Source: Sipunculus nudus
Taxonomy: Eukaryota > Annelida > Sipuncula > Golfingiida > Sipunculidae
Length of the DNA: 64,000 bases
Assembly (NCBI GenBank): GCA_026874595.1
Contig: CM049313.1
Span: 75,694,659-75,758,658 of the forward strand
Reading direction: 5' to 3'
Each line of letters opens with the position of its first letter. Within the stretch, counting starts at the first letter, position 1. Position numbers and translations under genes: made by a program. The notes below the pieces were generated by a model. That model worked only from the letters and a program-made list of their open reading frames with translations. It was not told the DNA's origin and ran no database searches. This document shows positions 34,801-47,359 of the stretch, piece after piece.

Positions 34801-37026
34801 TAGGTGGTTGTTATTAACAAAGTTAGCCACTGAATGGGTAACCCTCTTGTACCTGTAATGGCTGCTTGGCTTGTGTACCCTCACAGAACTGAGTATACAA
34901 GAAGCAGATGCCAATGCCAGGGAGACATGCTTTACATTGTCAATGATACCAAGTACCCCAAACTCATTACTTACTGTATGTCATACTACTTACTGTTGAT
35001 TTAAGACTCAAACATTGTTCAAGTGCTTTATGGCCTATAAGTATAGCCATACACTATGGCATTGGAAACTGTGAAGTAAAGTCAAAATATGATAAATTGT
35101 ATGGTTAACATCCATTGTCTATGTATAAAAACATTGATAGTATAAAAAAAGTTCATCAGGTAGAATGCAATGTCTGACATAAATAATAAACTTCTCCACA
35201 CAGTTACATATGGGAATGATTCAGATGTGTTATCAGATTTTCTTGAAGGCTACAGGCAACAACATGTTGTACATTGAAACACAAGAGTTTTCTTCTTCTG
35301 TTGACAAGGAAGAACATATTCAGTATAACTTTTAAAATATAAATGAAAATTTATACACCTGTTGTATTATATCCTGTATTGTGATGTAAGTATCCTTATA
35401 TAATGATATTTATCATGATATTGGGGGATAATGTATCATGATTCATGAATGATACCACTGATGATGAGTTTATATACATCTGATCATCCACTTTATTATT
35501 ATAATTTCATCTTTATACATTCTAAGGTAGTGCCACCTATAGGCATTGATCCTAATAATTTTGATAAAAAAGTAGATACTTTTTCCTTATTTAGGACATT
35601 TGGTTCCTTAGTCTTTACACAGCTGTGGGGTGTGAGTTGCACTTCTCCAGTGAACCCTGCTGTCTGTTAGACTGGAAGCAGATGGCCACAAGGCCTGACT
35701 TGTATCTCAGGCATGCAGGGGTCTGAATCTCAGGCCCATCCGTAATATATTGTCATGTACAGGGTTGTGTATGTGCAGGGTAAAACCTGCAGGGTCACCT
35801 GGCTGCCATACCAGGGGACATTGTTAGTGTATATCCTTACTGTCTGCATGGCCAGGTTTTTGTCTTTAATTGGTCTAATTATAATCAATGAAATACAGAA
35901 GGAAGTCATAGAAGGGGGGCATTTACAAAATATTTCATTATGTTGATTAAATTTAAATCTTATTTTTTGAATACAACAAACTTTATTTTATTTGAAAAAA
36001 TTACCTTAGTTAAATATAAATGTTAATTGTGAAAGTAAAATTGAATATTCCATACCCATTTTACTTAACCTAGACAACATCCTGTATTTTGTGTCTTCCT
36101 TTGGCTATCCCTATACGACATGAACTTCCATCAGGTTTTTTTAGATGAAATGTCAAAAAGACTGAAAATGGTAGGAAAATCTTGTCATTGTATATTAAAG
36201 ATTCTTAAAGCAGTCTGGCAGATCATTAGAAACTAATTCTATGCCAGGAAACTGCTTATATATATGCTTTGGAGAAGATTAGTAAGGACAGTTTATATAC
36301 AGATTATAGCATACCACTATTCACATAACATTATTATGGATGAGAATTCAAATGAGTGTTCAAACTTATCAAAAAATTTTATTCTTGTTCACTGTTTCCT
36401 TGAGGCTGCTGTAAACATGTTATGAAACATTTCTTAAAAATCATTTTACTCAGCCATACATATTGTGTTTATTTAGATGTCTTTGAACAAATCCAGTCTT
36501 CCTTGAGTTCCTTATTGGTCATTTTGTGTTGTGTGCTAAACACTCCAAATTCAGACATTCCAGAAATATACCACAACATAAACTGGGGTCTTGATAATTG
36601 ATGAAAAGTTTTTGAAAAGTTACCATAAAGTAAAAAATCAGAATGTCTGAATAAAACATTTTTTTGTATATAATTTATTGTTAAAGCTAGTTTTAATTCT
36701 CATTTTCATGTGTAAAGTTACTGAAAAGTTCTAAAATCACCAAAACATTACCATAAAATACAGAAATGTCCTGGAACAAAGACATGTTAGATAAAAAAAA
36801 AAAAGTATATTAAATAACCCTACAATAATGTGATGGGCAAGATTTGTATAACTTTTCAGTACTGTACATATGGTAACCTTTCAGCAGCTTTTTGCCTCTT
36901 TGTGGACCCTTCTATTAAAAATATAATGTTTTTTTCTCATACAGCTGGGAGCTCCAGACCCTAAGGAGGCTGACCATTATATGGTGTTTCAACCTTGAAG
37001 GCATTTTTGCTATTCTTATTTTTCAG
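28885..37026 (+). other. Intron 1 of the furin-like gene
   Basis: The 8142-bp intron has a donor GTAGGT and an acceptor ending TTTTTCAG; phase 0. It is AT-rich and non-coding and contains the TIR element at 31926-33310 and a 21-base C tract at 31830-31850. No other gene is supported inside it. Confidence 0.85.
31926..33310. mobile_element. TIR element in intron 1
   Basis: The left end TACCGTATACTCCACTTA and the right end, inverted (TATCGTAAAATCTCCACTTA), both run into AAACCGC, giving about 25-bp imperfect terminal repeats around 1385 bp. Degenerate copies of 'gtgcggttt' recur just inside the ends (about 32006, 33209, 33281), as in elements with subterminal transposase-binding repeats. Interior frames (about 91 and 99 codons) show no transposase motif. 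The superfamily was not determined. Confidence 0.7.
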
Positions 37027-37125
37027 ATATTTGGGGATTATTATCACTTAAAACACAAGCGGGTTTCAAAGCGGTCAGTGAACCCTAGTCCTGCCCATCA
37101 TGCATCTCTCTCTCAGGAACCTCAG
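37027..37125 (+). CDS. furin: Furin-like proprotein convertase, exon 2 (prodomain)
   Basis: 33 codons between a TTTTTCAG acceptor and a GTAAGG donor, phase 0 on both sides. It begins IFGDYYHLKHKRVSKRS and ends SQEPQ, colinear with human furin IFGDYYHFWHRGVTKRS..REPQ. H67 (numbering from exon 1) matches the pH-sensor His69 of human furin, and K-R-V-S-K-R (68-73) matches the secondary autocleavage site ending at Arg75. PC5 and PACE4 have extra residues before DYYHF, so the furin subtype fits best. The primary cleavage site and catalytic domain should start in the next exon, not found here. Confidence 0.92.
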
Positions 37126-37529
37126 GTAAGGAAACCCTTTACTTTTATCATATTCCCACAGATGTTCGTTGTGTGTCATCCGTGAGATAGTATTATACTA
37201 TAGAACCCATCTTGTAAAGACTTGGGTGTCCAGACACCACATACATGGAAGTTGTCCTGCTTGGGTTCCTTAACTTTGCAGAACATTTGATAAAACTGAA
37301 TCACTTTTAGTCTGCAGTCCTATGTGATATAAATATTTGAAAAGTCTGCGTCACCTAAGGCAGTCTTTTGTTTAGTTATCTGTGTTGTACTAAGTGTGTC
37401 GGGGAGGGGTCGGGGGTTGCCAACTGCCCATCAGTTTAGGCAAACCAATCAGTGATCGATCAGATTGGAATAAATTTGAAAGATCATTTGGTTCCCTATT
37501 AATCTGCAGACAAGGATGCTTTCCCTCAG

Positions 37530-37530
<1 letters not shown>

Positions 37531-37556
<26 letters not shown>
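37531..37556. repeat. (CT)n microsatellite
   Basis: About 13 CT units, nearly uninterrupted. The Arg/Glu-rich or Ser/Leu-rich open frames crossing it are artefacts of the repeat. Confidence 0.9.
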
Positions 37557-37560
<4 letters not shown>

Positions 37561-39530
37561 GACACACTCAATTCCCATCCATTCTGTCAGGATTTGTGAA
37601 GAAGCAGTGTTTTTTTTTTATAATGTTATGTTGCTGTTTGCAACTTAAGAAGAATTTTTTAATGCCAAAGTTTACCTGGAAAATGTTTATTCAAATCCTT
37701 CTCCACACACATCCTGTCCTGGAGCGTGATAGATTCAAAACTGATTACGACGCCAGGGGGAGGAAAACAAGATATCATTGGAAACATAATTTCTACCTGA
37801 GCAGAAACTAAGTGTCAACAGTAACAAGATTTAATGAGAAACTTGTGATCTTACAGGAGAATGGACACTTTTCCAGACTTCATCACAAGGATATCACAGA
37901 AATGCAATCATGGTCTGATGACTATTGTCTAGGTTTATTAAGTTGTAGCTGGCAAATAACAGGAAAAAAACACTTCATGTGAACAAATTGAAAACTGGAA
38001 ACCTTTATCCAATATTATTTAGATTGAATGCATCTCACAGATTTGGTGTTTGGACTACATGGTGCCAACAGTCACATGTAAACCTAGAAAAGCATAATCC
38101 TAAAATAGCCAGTCTCTGGGAAATGTAGAATACTGAGCAGGATCACAGTCCCAGGGATCTTGATGGCATTCCTATGCACAGTAAAAGGTTTTAACACTAA
38201 TAACAGCTGGATCATTCAACTTTTTTTTGTGCTGTTACTTCAATTAACAATGGTCAGCTCATAGTTTTTATATTTTCATCATAGTAGGTGCTTAAGTTTA
38301 CATAACAGTAACCCATCACTGAAATTATTATTTAATTAGATGAAGTATTGTATTCTGTTATTTAAGCCAGTGGTCTTAAAAGTAACCATATAGATCACAA
38401 GTTCCATTCATTTATGATTTTTAAAAATATAAACTTCTTACAAATACCTTAAAATATAAACCTGCTTGAAAATATCTTTAGTAAAAAAACAAATTTGTTC
38501 CAAAGCAGAATTAATACATTTCTTTTTAGGACAAAGTTTCAAATTCTAATGATTTTGAAAATCTGCAGAATATTCCACTTAATTGCCTATCATCTGAAAT
38601 TTGAGGATTTGGGTGTTGTCCAAAAAAGCACTATTCTGCCCTAAACTCTGCTGATACACGTCCCCTTGCCCTCCAAGCTTTACACAAATAGATTCTCTCC
38701 TGGATGCTCTCCTTGGAGTATATTTATCCCAAATACCAGTGCCCTCATTGAACCCTAACAGATTTCTTGAATTTCTTGAAACTGCTAATGGAGGCTGCAA
38801 TTTTGCATAAACACTTTAAATGAGATGCCATAGCATACAGTGTGAGGTATCATGTCAAAATCATGAGTAAACCGCTGGTAAAACAAAATTCCCAGAAACC
38901 TCATAATGACGTTTAAAGCTTATAATTATTGTATCTTCATCATTATTCAGCCTATAGTGTTATGCTTGTACATCCATGACAGGGGCATTTGAGTGTTCTG
39001 GAAGAGATATTCTGTAAAACACCGCAGACATCTGGCATAAATTAACTCTATTCATCAGTTCTCCTTCCAGAAAGGTACATCTGTCACTCAGATCCTCATG
39101 TGCTTAGGAAGGCCATGCTTACTTTTCACTTGCCCAGAGATAGCAGAAATTAATTGTCAATCTCCGTTACTAACGTTATTAGCTGGCAAGTTGACACTGT
39201 TCTCACTGGCTGAGTCAGCAGGACTGTAATTATGTTTGTTCCTGTGTGAGTTCATGTAAACACAGCATTTGATTTGCATTATTGGACCCATCTCGTAATC
39301 ACTGCCGTGAAATCACCTTGCCCTCCATGTCCGTTATGCCAGTGGTCATGATGGCTGTTATATTACTATTATGGGTCATTGGGTTTGCATGGGATGGGAC
39401 AGCATCACTGATGAGAACCAATGTGGTAGCCTGTATGAACCAGACTTAGGCCTATTGCATGGTGCTGGCGGCAGGATTGGCTAGTCATGTTCGGTGGATA
39501 TACTACTATTTGATGGTTGTGAACTTGTCA

Positions 39531-40713
39531 TTGTATCCGCCAAAACGAAGTTTTGCAGATACTTTGTTTTTGACTGGGTTCCGCCGCCGCGGCGTTTGTT
39601 TCTGGAGAACTCCTCTGAGACTACTGGACGGATTTTTTCCGAAACTTACACAAATTATCGGGTCACATGTGAACTGGTGCCTAACCAAGTGGCCTTGACC
39701 TCTGACCTTTCCTCTCTGCCCAGCGTCCGTTTGTGCGTCTGTTTCCACACATAAACCCACATATCTCGGAAACCGTTTGACCGATCAGGAAAAATTTTTT
39801 ACACATATGTAGCCCTAGGATAGCTTTATAACATACACAAAAAAAGGTGGCACCACCTGCAGCCATTTTTGCACAGTGTCCATCTGTTTGTCTGCCTTGG
39901 GTTAAAATCACTCATATCTCTGCAGTGGTTGGGCTAATTCACCTAAAATTCGGCATGCGTATACATCCTAGATAACTTTCTTGATTTTATGACAGGTGGC
40001 GCCATCTACATTCATGTTAACCCTGCAGATATCCAAGCTCATATCTCGGGGAAAAGTTTGACCAATCAAGAAAAAAATTTTACACAAATGTAGCCCTTTG
40101 ATAGCTTTATAACATACACAAAAATGGTGGCGCTTCCTGCAGCCATTTTTGCACAGCGTACATCTGTTTGTCTGACTTGGGTTAAAATCACTCATATCTC
40201 TGCAGTGGTTTGACCCAATTACCTGTAATTCAGCATGCATATACATCCTGGATAGCTTTCTCGATTTTATGACAGGTGGCGCCAGCTTCATTCACGTTCA
40301 CGCTGCAGACATTTATGCTTATACCTCCGGACTCGTTTGACCAATCGGAAAAAAAATTTACACAAATGTAGCCCTTGGATAGCTTTATAACATTAACAAA
40401 AATGGTGGCGCCACCTGCAGCCATTTTTGCACAGCGTCCATCTGTTTGTCTGCTGTGGGATAAAATCACTCATATCTCTGCAGTAGTTTGCCTTTTTTAC
40501 CTGAAATTTTGCATGTGTATACATCTTGGATAGTTTCTCGTTCAAATAACAGGTGGTGCCACCTACAATCATGTTTATGTGGCAGAGATCCATTCTAATA
40601 TGTAACACATGTAACTCTATTTCCCCTGCCACTCAAACCATGCCTCACTTCACCCGTCCTACTCTGATTTTGGCGGATACATGTAGTCGCTTGTCGACTA
40701 CCCGTATTCTAGT
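39531..40713 (+). mobile_element. HLE-1 copy 2 (three module pairs), best preserved
   Basis: 5' stem-loop TTGTATCCGCCAAAAC with pairing arm GTTTTGCAGATAC, then a short GCC microsatellite. Palindromes lie at 39846, 39995, 40126, 40275, 40404 and 40552, spaced 149, 131, 149, 129 and 148. The inverted arm TTTTGGCGGATACA is at 40668-40681, followed by a perfect hairpin GTAGTCG-CTTGT-CGACTAC and CTAGT at 40709-40713. The first 300 bp are nearly identical to the copy at 21604, indicating fairly recent spread. Confidence 0.9.
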
Positions 40714-40988
40714 TCATAAAGGTTGTCATATCTGGATTCACCATCAGCATATTCACCAGGTTAACTCCATCTTGAAGTTAATGACTTGGGACTTGAAATG
40801 CACTGATGGGTTGTACTAGGATGGCCATAATCTGATGACTGATGACTGATGGCTGCATGGCCAGTTTTCCAGCACCAGCAGTGTAACATCAACATGCTGC
40901 TGCTGGTACAGTCATTGGTCCAGATCCCCCTGCAAGACCCAATAAAAATGTATGCTTGTCATGATTCAGAAAATGAAACTTCATTCGA

Positions 40989-41975
40989 GATGACCATAGG
41001 TTCAGTAACATTATTAAATCACCATAGGTTCAGTAACATTATTAGATGACCATAGGTTCAGTGACATAATTAGATGACCATAGGTTCAGTAACATTATTA
41101 GATGACCATAGGTTCAGTAACATTATTAGATGACCATAGGTTCAGTGACATTATTAGATGACCATAGGTTCAGTCCCATTATTAGATGATCATAGGTTCA
41201 GTAACATTATTAGATGACCATAGGTTCAGTGACATTATTAGATGACCATAGGTTCAGTAAAATTATTAGGTGACCATAGGTTCAGTAACATTATTAGATG
41301 ACCATAGGTTCAGTAACATTATTGAATCACCATAGGTTCAGTAAAATTATTAGATGACCATAGGTTCAGTAACATTATTAGATGACCAAAGGTTCAGTGA
41401 CATTATTAGATGACCATAGGTTCAGTTACATTATTAGGTGACCATAGGTTCAGTAACATTATTAGGTGACCATAGGTTCAATAACATTATTAGATGACCA
41501 TAGGTTCAATAACATTATTAGATGACCATAGGTTCAATAACATTATTAGATGACCCTAGGTTCAGTAACATTATAAGATGACCATAGGTTCAATAACATT
41601 ATTAGATGACCATAGGTTCAGTAACATTATTAGATGACCATAGGTTCAGTAACATTATTAGATGACCATAGGTTCAGTAACATTATTAGGTGACCATAGG
41701 TTCAGTAACATTATTAGGTGACCATAGGTTCAGTAACATTATTGAATCACCATAGGTTCAGTAACAATATTAGATGACCATAGGTTCAGTAACATTATTA
41801 GACGACCATAGGTTCAGTGACATTATAAGATGACCATAGGTACAGTGACATTATTAGGTGACCATAGGTTCAGTAACATTATTAGATGACCATAGGTTCA
41901 GTAACATTATTAGATGACCATAGGTTCAGTGACATTATTAGGTGACCATAGGTTCAGTAACATTATTAGATGACC
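40989..41975. repeat. 28-bp minisatellite, about 35 units
   Basis: Tandem units of the form GATGACCATAGGTTCAGT followed by AACATTATTA, very homogeneous with point variants. A variant carrying 'aatcacc' instead of 'gatgacc' occurs at 41013, 41321 and 41741, separated by exactly 11 and 15 units, which suggests segmental (higher-order) duplication within the array. Non-coding, within intron 2. Confidence 0.97.
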
Positions 41976-44900
41976 ATATGCTATGTAAATCCAATTTAAA
42001 ATAAGGGAAAAAAAGGAAAGTTGAGAAATCTGATGAATTAACACACTGACTGTTTTCTTATGATAACATTAACCCAGCTTAATTTTATATAATAATGTCA
42101 ATGTCAAAACATTCCCCCCAATTGTATATTTCCTGTCACCCCTGCATTATTGTATCTGCAACAATATTAACCATCATAATGCTTGACATATTTATATATT
42201 TTATGTCACTCCCACATAACATCATAATAAGATCACCATCATGCACCTGTGTACACAGTTATTCACTGTCACTATGAAACTACATCCCACACAGTTGTAT
42301 ATTTGACATCTCTATGAATTTACACCAGTGTGTTCTTTTTATATGTGTATCTAGGTTTTAGATCTATAGACATGCACAATTTGTTCACATCTACTGTCTG
42401 GGTCAGAGAATCTTGGATTGCAGTATGTGCACTAATACTACAGGAATTCTGAATATGTCCACTAACAGTTATTTACTTAGCTTGTGACCTGTCTAGTACG
42501 ATCCATGTACTATAGTATACCACCTTTCTAACTAGAAGGAATGGGAGCTTTTCCTTTTTCATGTGACCCAAGATGGGAAGGGAAAAAAAACTTATACAAA
42601 GTCTGCCAGCACATATGATGGCCAAAAACATGGCAGGTTAAACTGCTGTACGCCTGATTCACTGCAGCATCGAGGCTGGTACAAGCCTTGGGAGATTTCT
42701 CTCAGGATCAGTGTCTGGTACTGGCAGCGTTTGTGGTAGTTACTGGTTTTTATATCCCAGCCACCCGGCTGTTCCCTGCCACTTTGCTGCACACCTCTCA
42801 ATGAATAAGAAAATGAATACAGGAAAAAAGACACAGTTATCTGTGTACCGGTGTCTGTTCACCCAGTTGGAAACCACTACGTTCAGATGCCAGTCTGTTT
42901 GGTAATTTCTTCTCCAGGTAGGGGCATCAAGGGGATTCCATTTATTTATCATTCCCTGATCGCCCTTTGAGCCGATCCCTGCTGAAACTGTCAGAATTTC
43001 TTGGAACCTGCTGAGAAAGGCCCTGCAGGGGGCACCGGTGTCACTCAGAGGGATTGCTAGAACTTTGTGGTCTGACTAATCGTCTTTGTGATTGGAATTT
43101 GTCCATTATTTCCATTGAGTTGTTCCACAACGCCAGAAATGCAAAAAAATTTAAAAATTTGGGAGTGCATTCAGATCATGGACCTTTGCTAATATAATGT
43201 GGTTTTGGTAGAACACCCCCTCTCCCCCTCAGAATTGATGTCTGTGTGGGAGTTTTATTATTTGACTCTTGTTTTGAATGTAGATTTGTAGGAAAACTTT
43301 AGATTACCATTTGTAGTTGAATGAACTGTGTAGAAATGGGATATCATGTATTTATACCATCACACAGTATTACCATGCAGGTTTTCTTCACAACTATTAC
43401 CAGGTGTGAAGAGATGTTCAGTATTTACTGTAAATTTAAATGTCAGCCATACCTTTTAATTGAAGTACTCAGGTGTGCTAGGTAGCCTGGTCAGTCATAG
43501 CCCCTTTCAGCTGACAACTGTACCAGATGTTACCAGTCTATACCACTGTTTCATCTGCATATCTAGACTGTTCATAATACTTCATATGACCACATGGGAT
43601 ATTCAGTTATTTCTCATCAACAGGGGTCCAACTTGTTTTACACCTGTGAATATAAATTTTAAGCGAACCTGTGAGTTTATGCAATGGTGCGGTGTTGTCT
43701 GGTGTCCATCGTCTGTACGTTAAGTTCATTAACCCATACTAACCCCAAAACAGCAGGAGCTAGTATCACTTAATTTTATGCAAATATCAACCCCCTGTAA
43801 AAGGTTGCAGGATTGAGCTTATTTTGGGGCTATTTTAATCGACAAAATTTTTACAGGGAAAAAGCTAAAAAGGAATTTTAAGAATTTTCTTCTCCAAATC
43901 TGTCAAGCCAAATTATTTACTATTACACAGATACCTTGTTGCATATCTCTCAAAGTATCTTTGAAATCTGGTATGGCTCTAATATAAACCTTTATATAAT
44001 TGGACTGTATCTCTTGATCATGATGTCATGATTTATAACACCAGGCTAGATCCATCTTTGATCCAATTTGGTTTGTGGTGTTTCAGTCTGTAGTTCAGGA
44101 CATGCTATGCACGTTAAATGAACATGGTTTGTATTCTCTTGGCTGCAAATGTTGGGTTACCCTGTACCAAGTGTTGAGGAGCCACATATATATGTATGTT
44201 GTTATATATATGTGTATATTTTTACCTGTCAGAAGCCCCTACCTGTACACTTGAAGATCAAAAGGACATTACCTGCCACCTGGAGCAATATGTAATGGCT
44301 TCAGTAAGTCCAGCTCTGCTGCTTACAGATGGTAACAATCAGACTGAGACATTAGAGGGCCAGCCGGTGAATGTTTGTTAACATTCATCACACAGCAATG
44401 AAAATCAAATTACAGGAACATAAAGATAAAATTAGATAAAGTCATAAACAAGTTATGTACTGTTCTCCAACAGGAACTTAAACATCTTAAGCTGCATTTC
44501 CATTGGTGCAAAAACCAGAGTTAACAAGAAGGCAAATGGCAATAGGAGTCCTGATCCAATTGCGGGATGTGTTTCCATAAAAGATTTTGATAAGTTTCTC
44601 CGTTCACAGAGTAGAATATGGGAAAGGAGGAGGGGAGTGGGGGAGGGGTAAGGAGGAGATTTAAAATGACTAATGACATTTTCTACTGTAATTGTAACAC
44701 TGGAACTACAAAGACAAAGGTAGGGATAAGTGTACAGCCGAGTTTGGGCAAAACTTATTTAAATGTCATGTCTCCTAGTTTTGTTTGTCTCAGGATATTA
44801 TGACCTGCCCTGGTAATACACACATCCTTACAATAATTACAACACATGTGGTGCACCATAAGTAACCCTGATGATTTATTTACAGTCATTGGGAGACTGG

Positions 44901-45664
44901 TTTCACAGGTGGCTTGTGAACAGGCTGTGTTACAGTCATAACACCACAGAATAGAATGTTAAGAACCTCAGCCATCCTCAGCACTGCAAACTGATGGGGC
45001 GGGTAACAGTGACTGCAAAAGTGGACTCTCTGTTCATGAAGGAAATAAAGGTCAGCTGCAGAAGCACCACCCAGGACACCGGGGTCAAGTTTAGTCCAGC
45101 ATTATTTGTTTGACTGCTACAGCACTGCCCCAGGTCAAAGGGCAAGACACTGAAGGGCATTTGAGTTAGTGTTTGTTATTGCTGTCAGGCCAGAGAGGGC
45201 TGTAGTAGCGTTGCAGCACTGCTGCAGTACTGCTTCATCTTGGGTAGTCCCTCGTTGCTGACAATTCACTTAGTTTCCATCCAGACAGAAGCTGTAATCT
45301 GATTTATGTGAAGCCAGGTAGTAAAAAAGAACAGCTCACATTTTTCCTTGATTCTGCAAGATAAACACTGCAGTATATGGACATCTGTGAAAGAATTAAC
45401 TCACCAGGCATCCTGGAGGCCTTCTCTCACATGTCTTTTAAATGAACATAAAATGACTTGCCATATGAGAATTGGAGGTATGTTCATATACTTCCTGAGG
45501 TTTATTAAATTTTTTAAATCTTTTTTTGTGGCCCATGAAGAAAAGGCTGCATAACTGATTTTACTTTTTGTCTTTTGGTTCTTTCAATGAGAATGGGGTG
45601 ACCTGAGGAAAAAAAAGAATATGTACACTAAATATAACATTACATCAGAACATATAAATTTCTG

Positions 45665-45680
45665 CCCCCCCCCCCCCCCC
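45665..45680. repeat. Poly-C tract
   Basis: 16 consecutive C. Confidence 0.9.
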
Positions 45681-45729
45681 TTGATTGTTTTGTCTGCATC
45701 TGAACCCCTAAATCTGTATCCACCGCCCA

Positions 45730-45945
45730 GGAGTTTTTCTGTACTGAACCACCAAAACTATGTTCCAACCCTGCATCTGCACCATTTACTGTCACCTATT
45801 CCTACTGCTGGGTGGACAGAGGCACACTTGATGTTGGGACCTTGCGCAAGCGTCTTGGCTTGGTAGGGACTAACCAGGATTCGAAATCAAAACCTCTAGA
45901 TTCTAAGTTGGGCACCTTAACCATTATACCACCAACAACTCAAGT
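45730..45945 (-). mobile_element. tRNA-derived SINE
   Basis: On the minus strand the head reads GGTATAATGGTTAAGGTGCC (RNA polymerase III A-box-like, 45911-45930) and then GATTTCGAATCC (B-box-like, 45878-45889), with tRNA-like spacing. A conserved-looking body follows ('gtcccaacatcaagtgtgcc', 'gtccacccagcagt'), as in SINEs of marine invertebrates. The 3' tail was not resolved. An isolated tRNA gene is unlikely because the cloverleaf does not close. Confidence 0.6.
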
Positions 45946-46076
45946 GTTTTGTGTCTCCATTCGAAACCCTAATCTCTGAATCGACATTTAATTTTAAGTA
46001 TCAGATGGCATTACATACTATCATATGGGTGCTCAAAGAATAAATCAACAAAATCTAAAGTAAACAGACATAATCA

Positions 46077-47359
46077 TTGTATCGCCAGACATAGTCTGGA
46101 GATACTATGGTTTAGGAACGGTCGCGCCGCCGCCGCCGCAGAGATTTCTTTTGGACACAATAACTCAAAAAATATTTCACGGATCTTTACCAAACTTGGT
46201 ACATGTATAGATATGGGTGAGAGGACGACGCCTATTTAAAATGAGGTCATGACCTCAACTAGGAGAGTGACCTTGACCTTGAATAGGTTCAATTTTGGGG
46301 AAAATCACACAAATTCTTAAATATCTCAAGAAAACTTGCATGGATTGATCCCAAAATCAAGTTGATCGAAGATCATGGATAGGGTTGTCATGTTCCAGAA
46401 ACTGGTGGCGCCACCTATTATTCTTTACTTGTTTTCATGCCGTTTAATATCCCCAAAATTGCTTCTTGACAGTACTGTGAGCATTATAAGTCAAAAACTA
46501 ATGGACAGATTTCTTTCATATTATGCAAATACATAGATATGGGTTATGGGATATGTTTATTTAAATTGGGGTCATGACCTTTTCTATGAGAGTGGCCTTG
46601 ACCTTGAATATTGCCATATATGGTGAAAATCACACAAAATCATTAATTTCTCAATAAGGGATGCATGCATTGGTCCAAAAATCAACTTGACCGAAGATCT
46701 TGGATAGTAATGTCATGTACCGGAAACAGGTGGCGCCACCTGTTATTCTTTTACTTGTTTTGTGCCGTTTAATACCCCATCATTGCCATTTATCAGTACT
46801 GTGAGCATTATAAGTCAAAAACTAATGGACAGATTTCTTTCATATTATGCAAATACATGGATATGGGTTATAGGATAATGTTTATTTGAATAGGGGTCAT
46901 GACCTTTCCAATGAGTGGCCTTGACCTTGAATATTGCCATATATGGTGAAAATTACACAAAATCATTAATTTCTCAATAAGGGATGCATTGATTGGTCCA
47001 AAAATCAACTTGAACGAAGATCTTGGATAGTGTTGTCATGTACGGGAAACAGGTGGTGCCACCTGTTATTCTTTTACTTGTTTTCGTGCCGCTTAATACC
47101 CCATCATTGCCACTTAACAGTATTGTGAGCATTATAAGTCAAAAACTAATGGACAGATTTCTTGCATATACATAGACATGGGTTAGGGGATGATGTATAT
47201 TGAAATTTGGATCATGACCTTTTCTATGAGAATGACCTTTTCTATGAGTGTGGTCTGATATTAATTGTTGCTGAAGATAGGGGGCTTATTCTTAAAGGGG
47301 GGGGGGGGATTAATTGTCTGGGGATACTATGGCACCTGCAGTGCCAAGAAATATCTAGT
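46077..47359 (+). mobile_element. HLE-2 copy 2
   Basis: The 5' stem-loop TTGTATCGCCAGAC-ata-GTCTGGAGATAC is followed by a GCC microsatellite (about 46126-46139). Three long modules carry palindromes at 46404, 46739 and 47052 (spacing 335 and 313). A G tract near 47297-47308 precedes the inverted arm (GTCTGGGGATAC, one change), then the hairpin GCACC-TGC-AGTGC and terminal CTAGT (47355-47359). It lacks the short 148/128 module pairs found in copy 1. Confidence 0.85.

Noticed and set aside
37390-37648. Arg/Glu-rich and Ser/Leu-rich frames
   Set aside because: Created by the CT microsatellite.
40989-41975. CRISPR-like direct repeats
   Set aside because: The units are directly abutted with no unique spacers, in an animal intron. 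It is a minisatellite.
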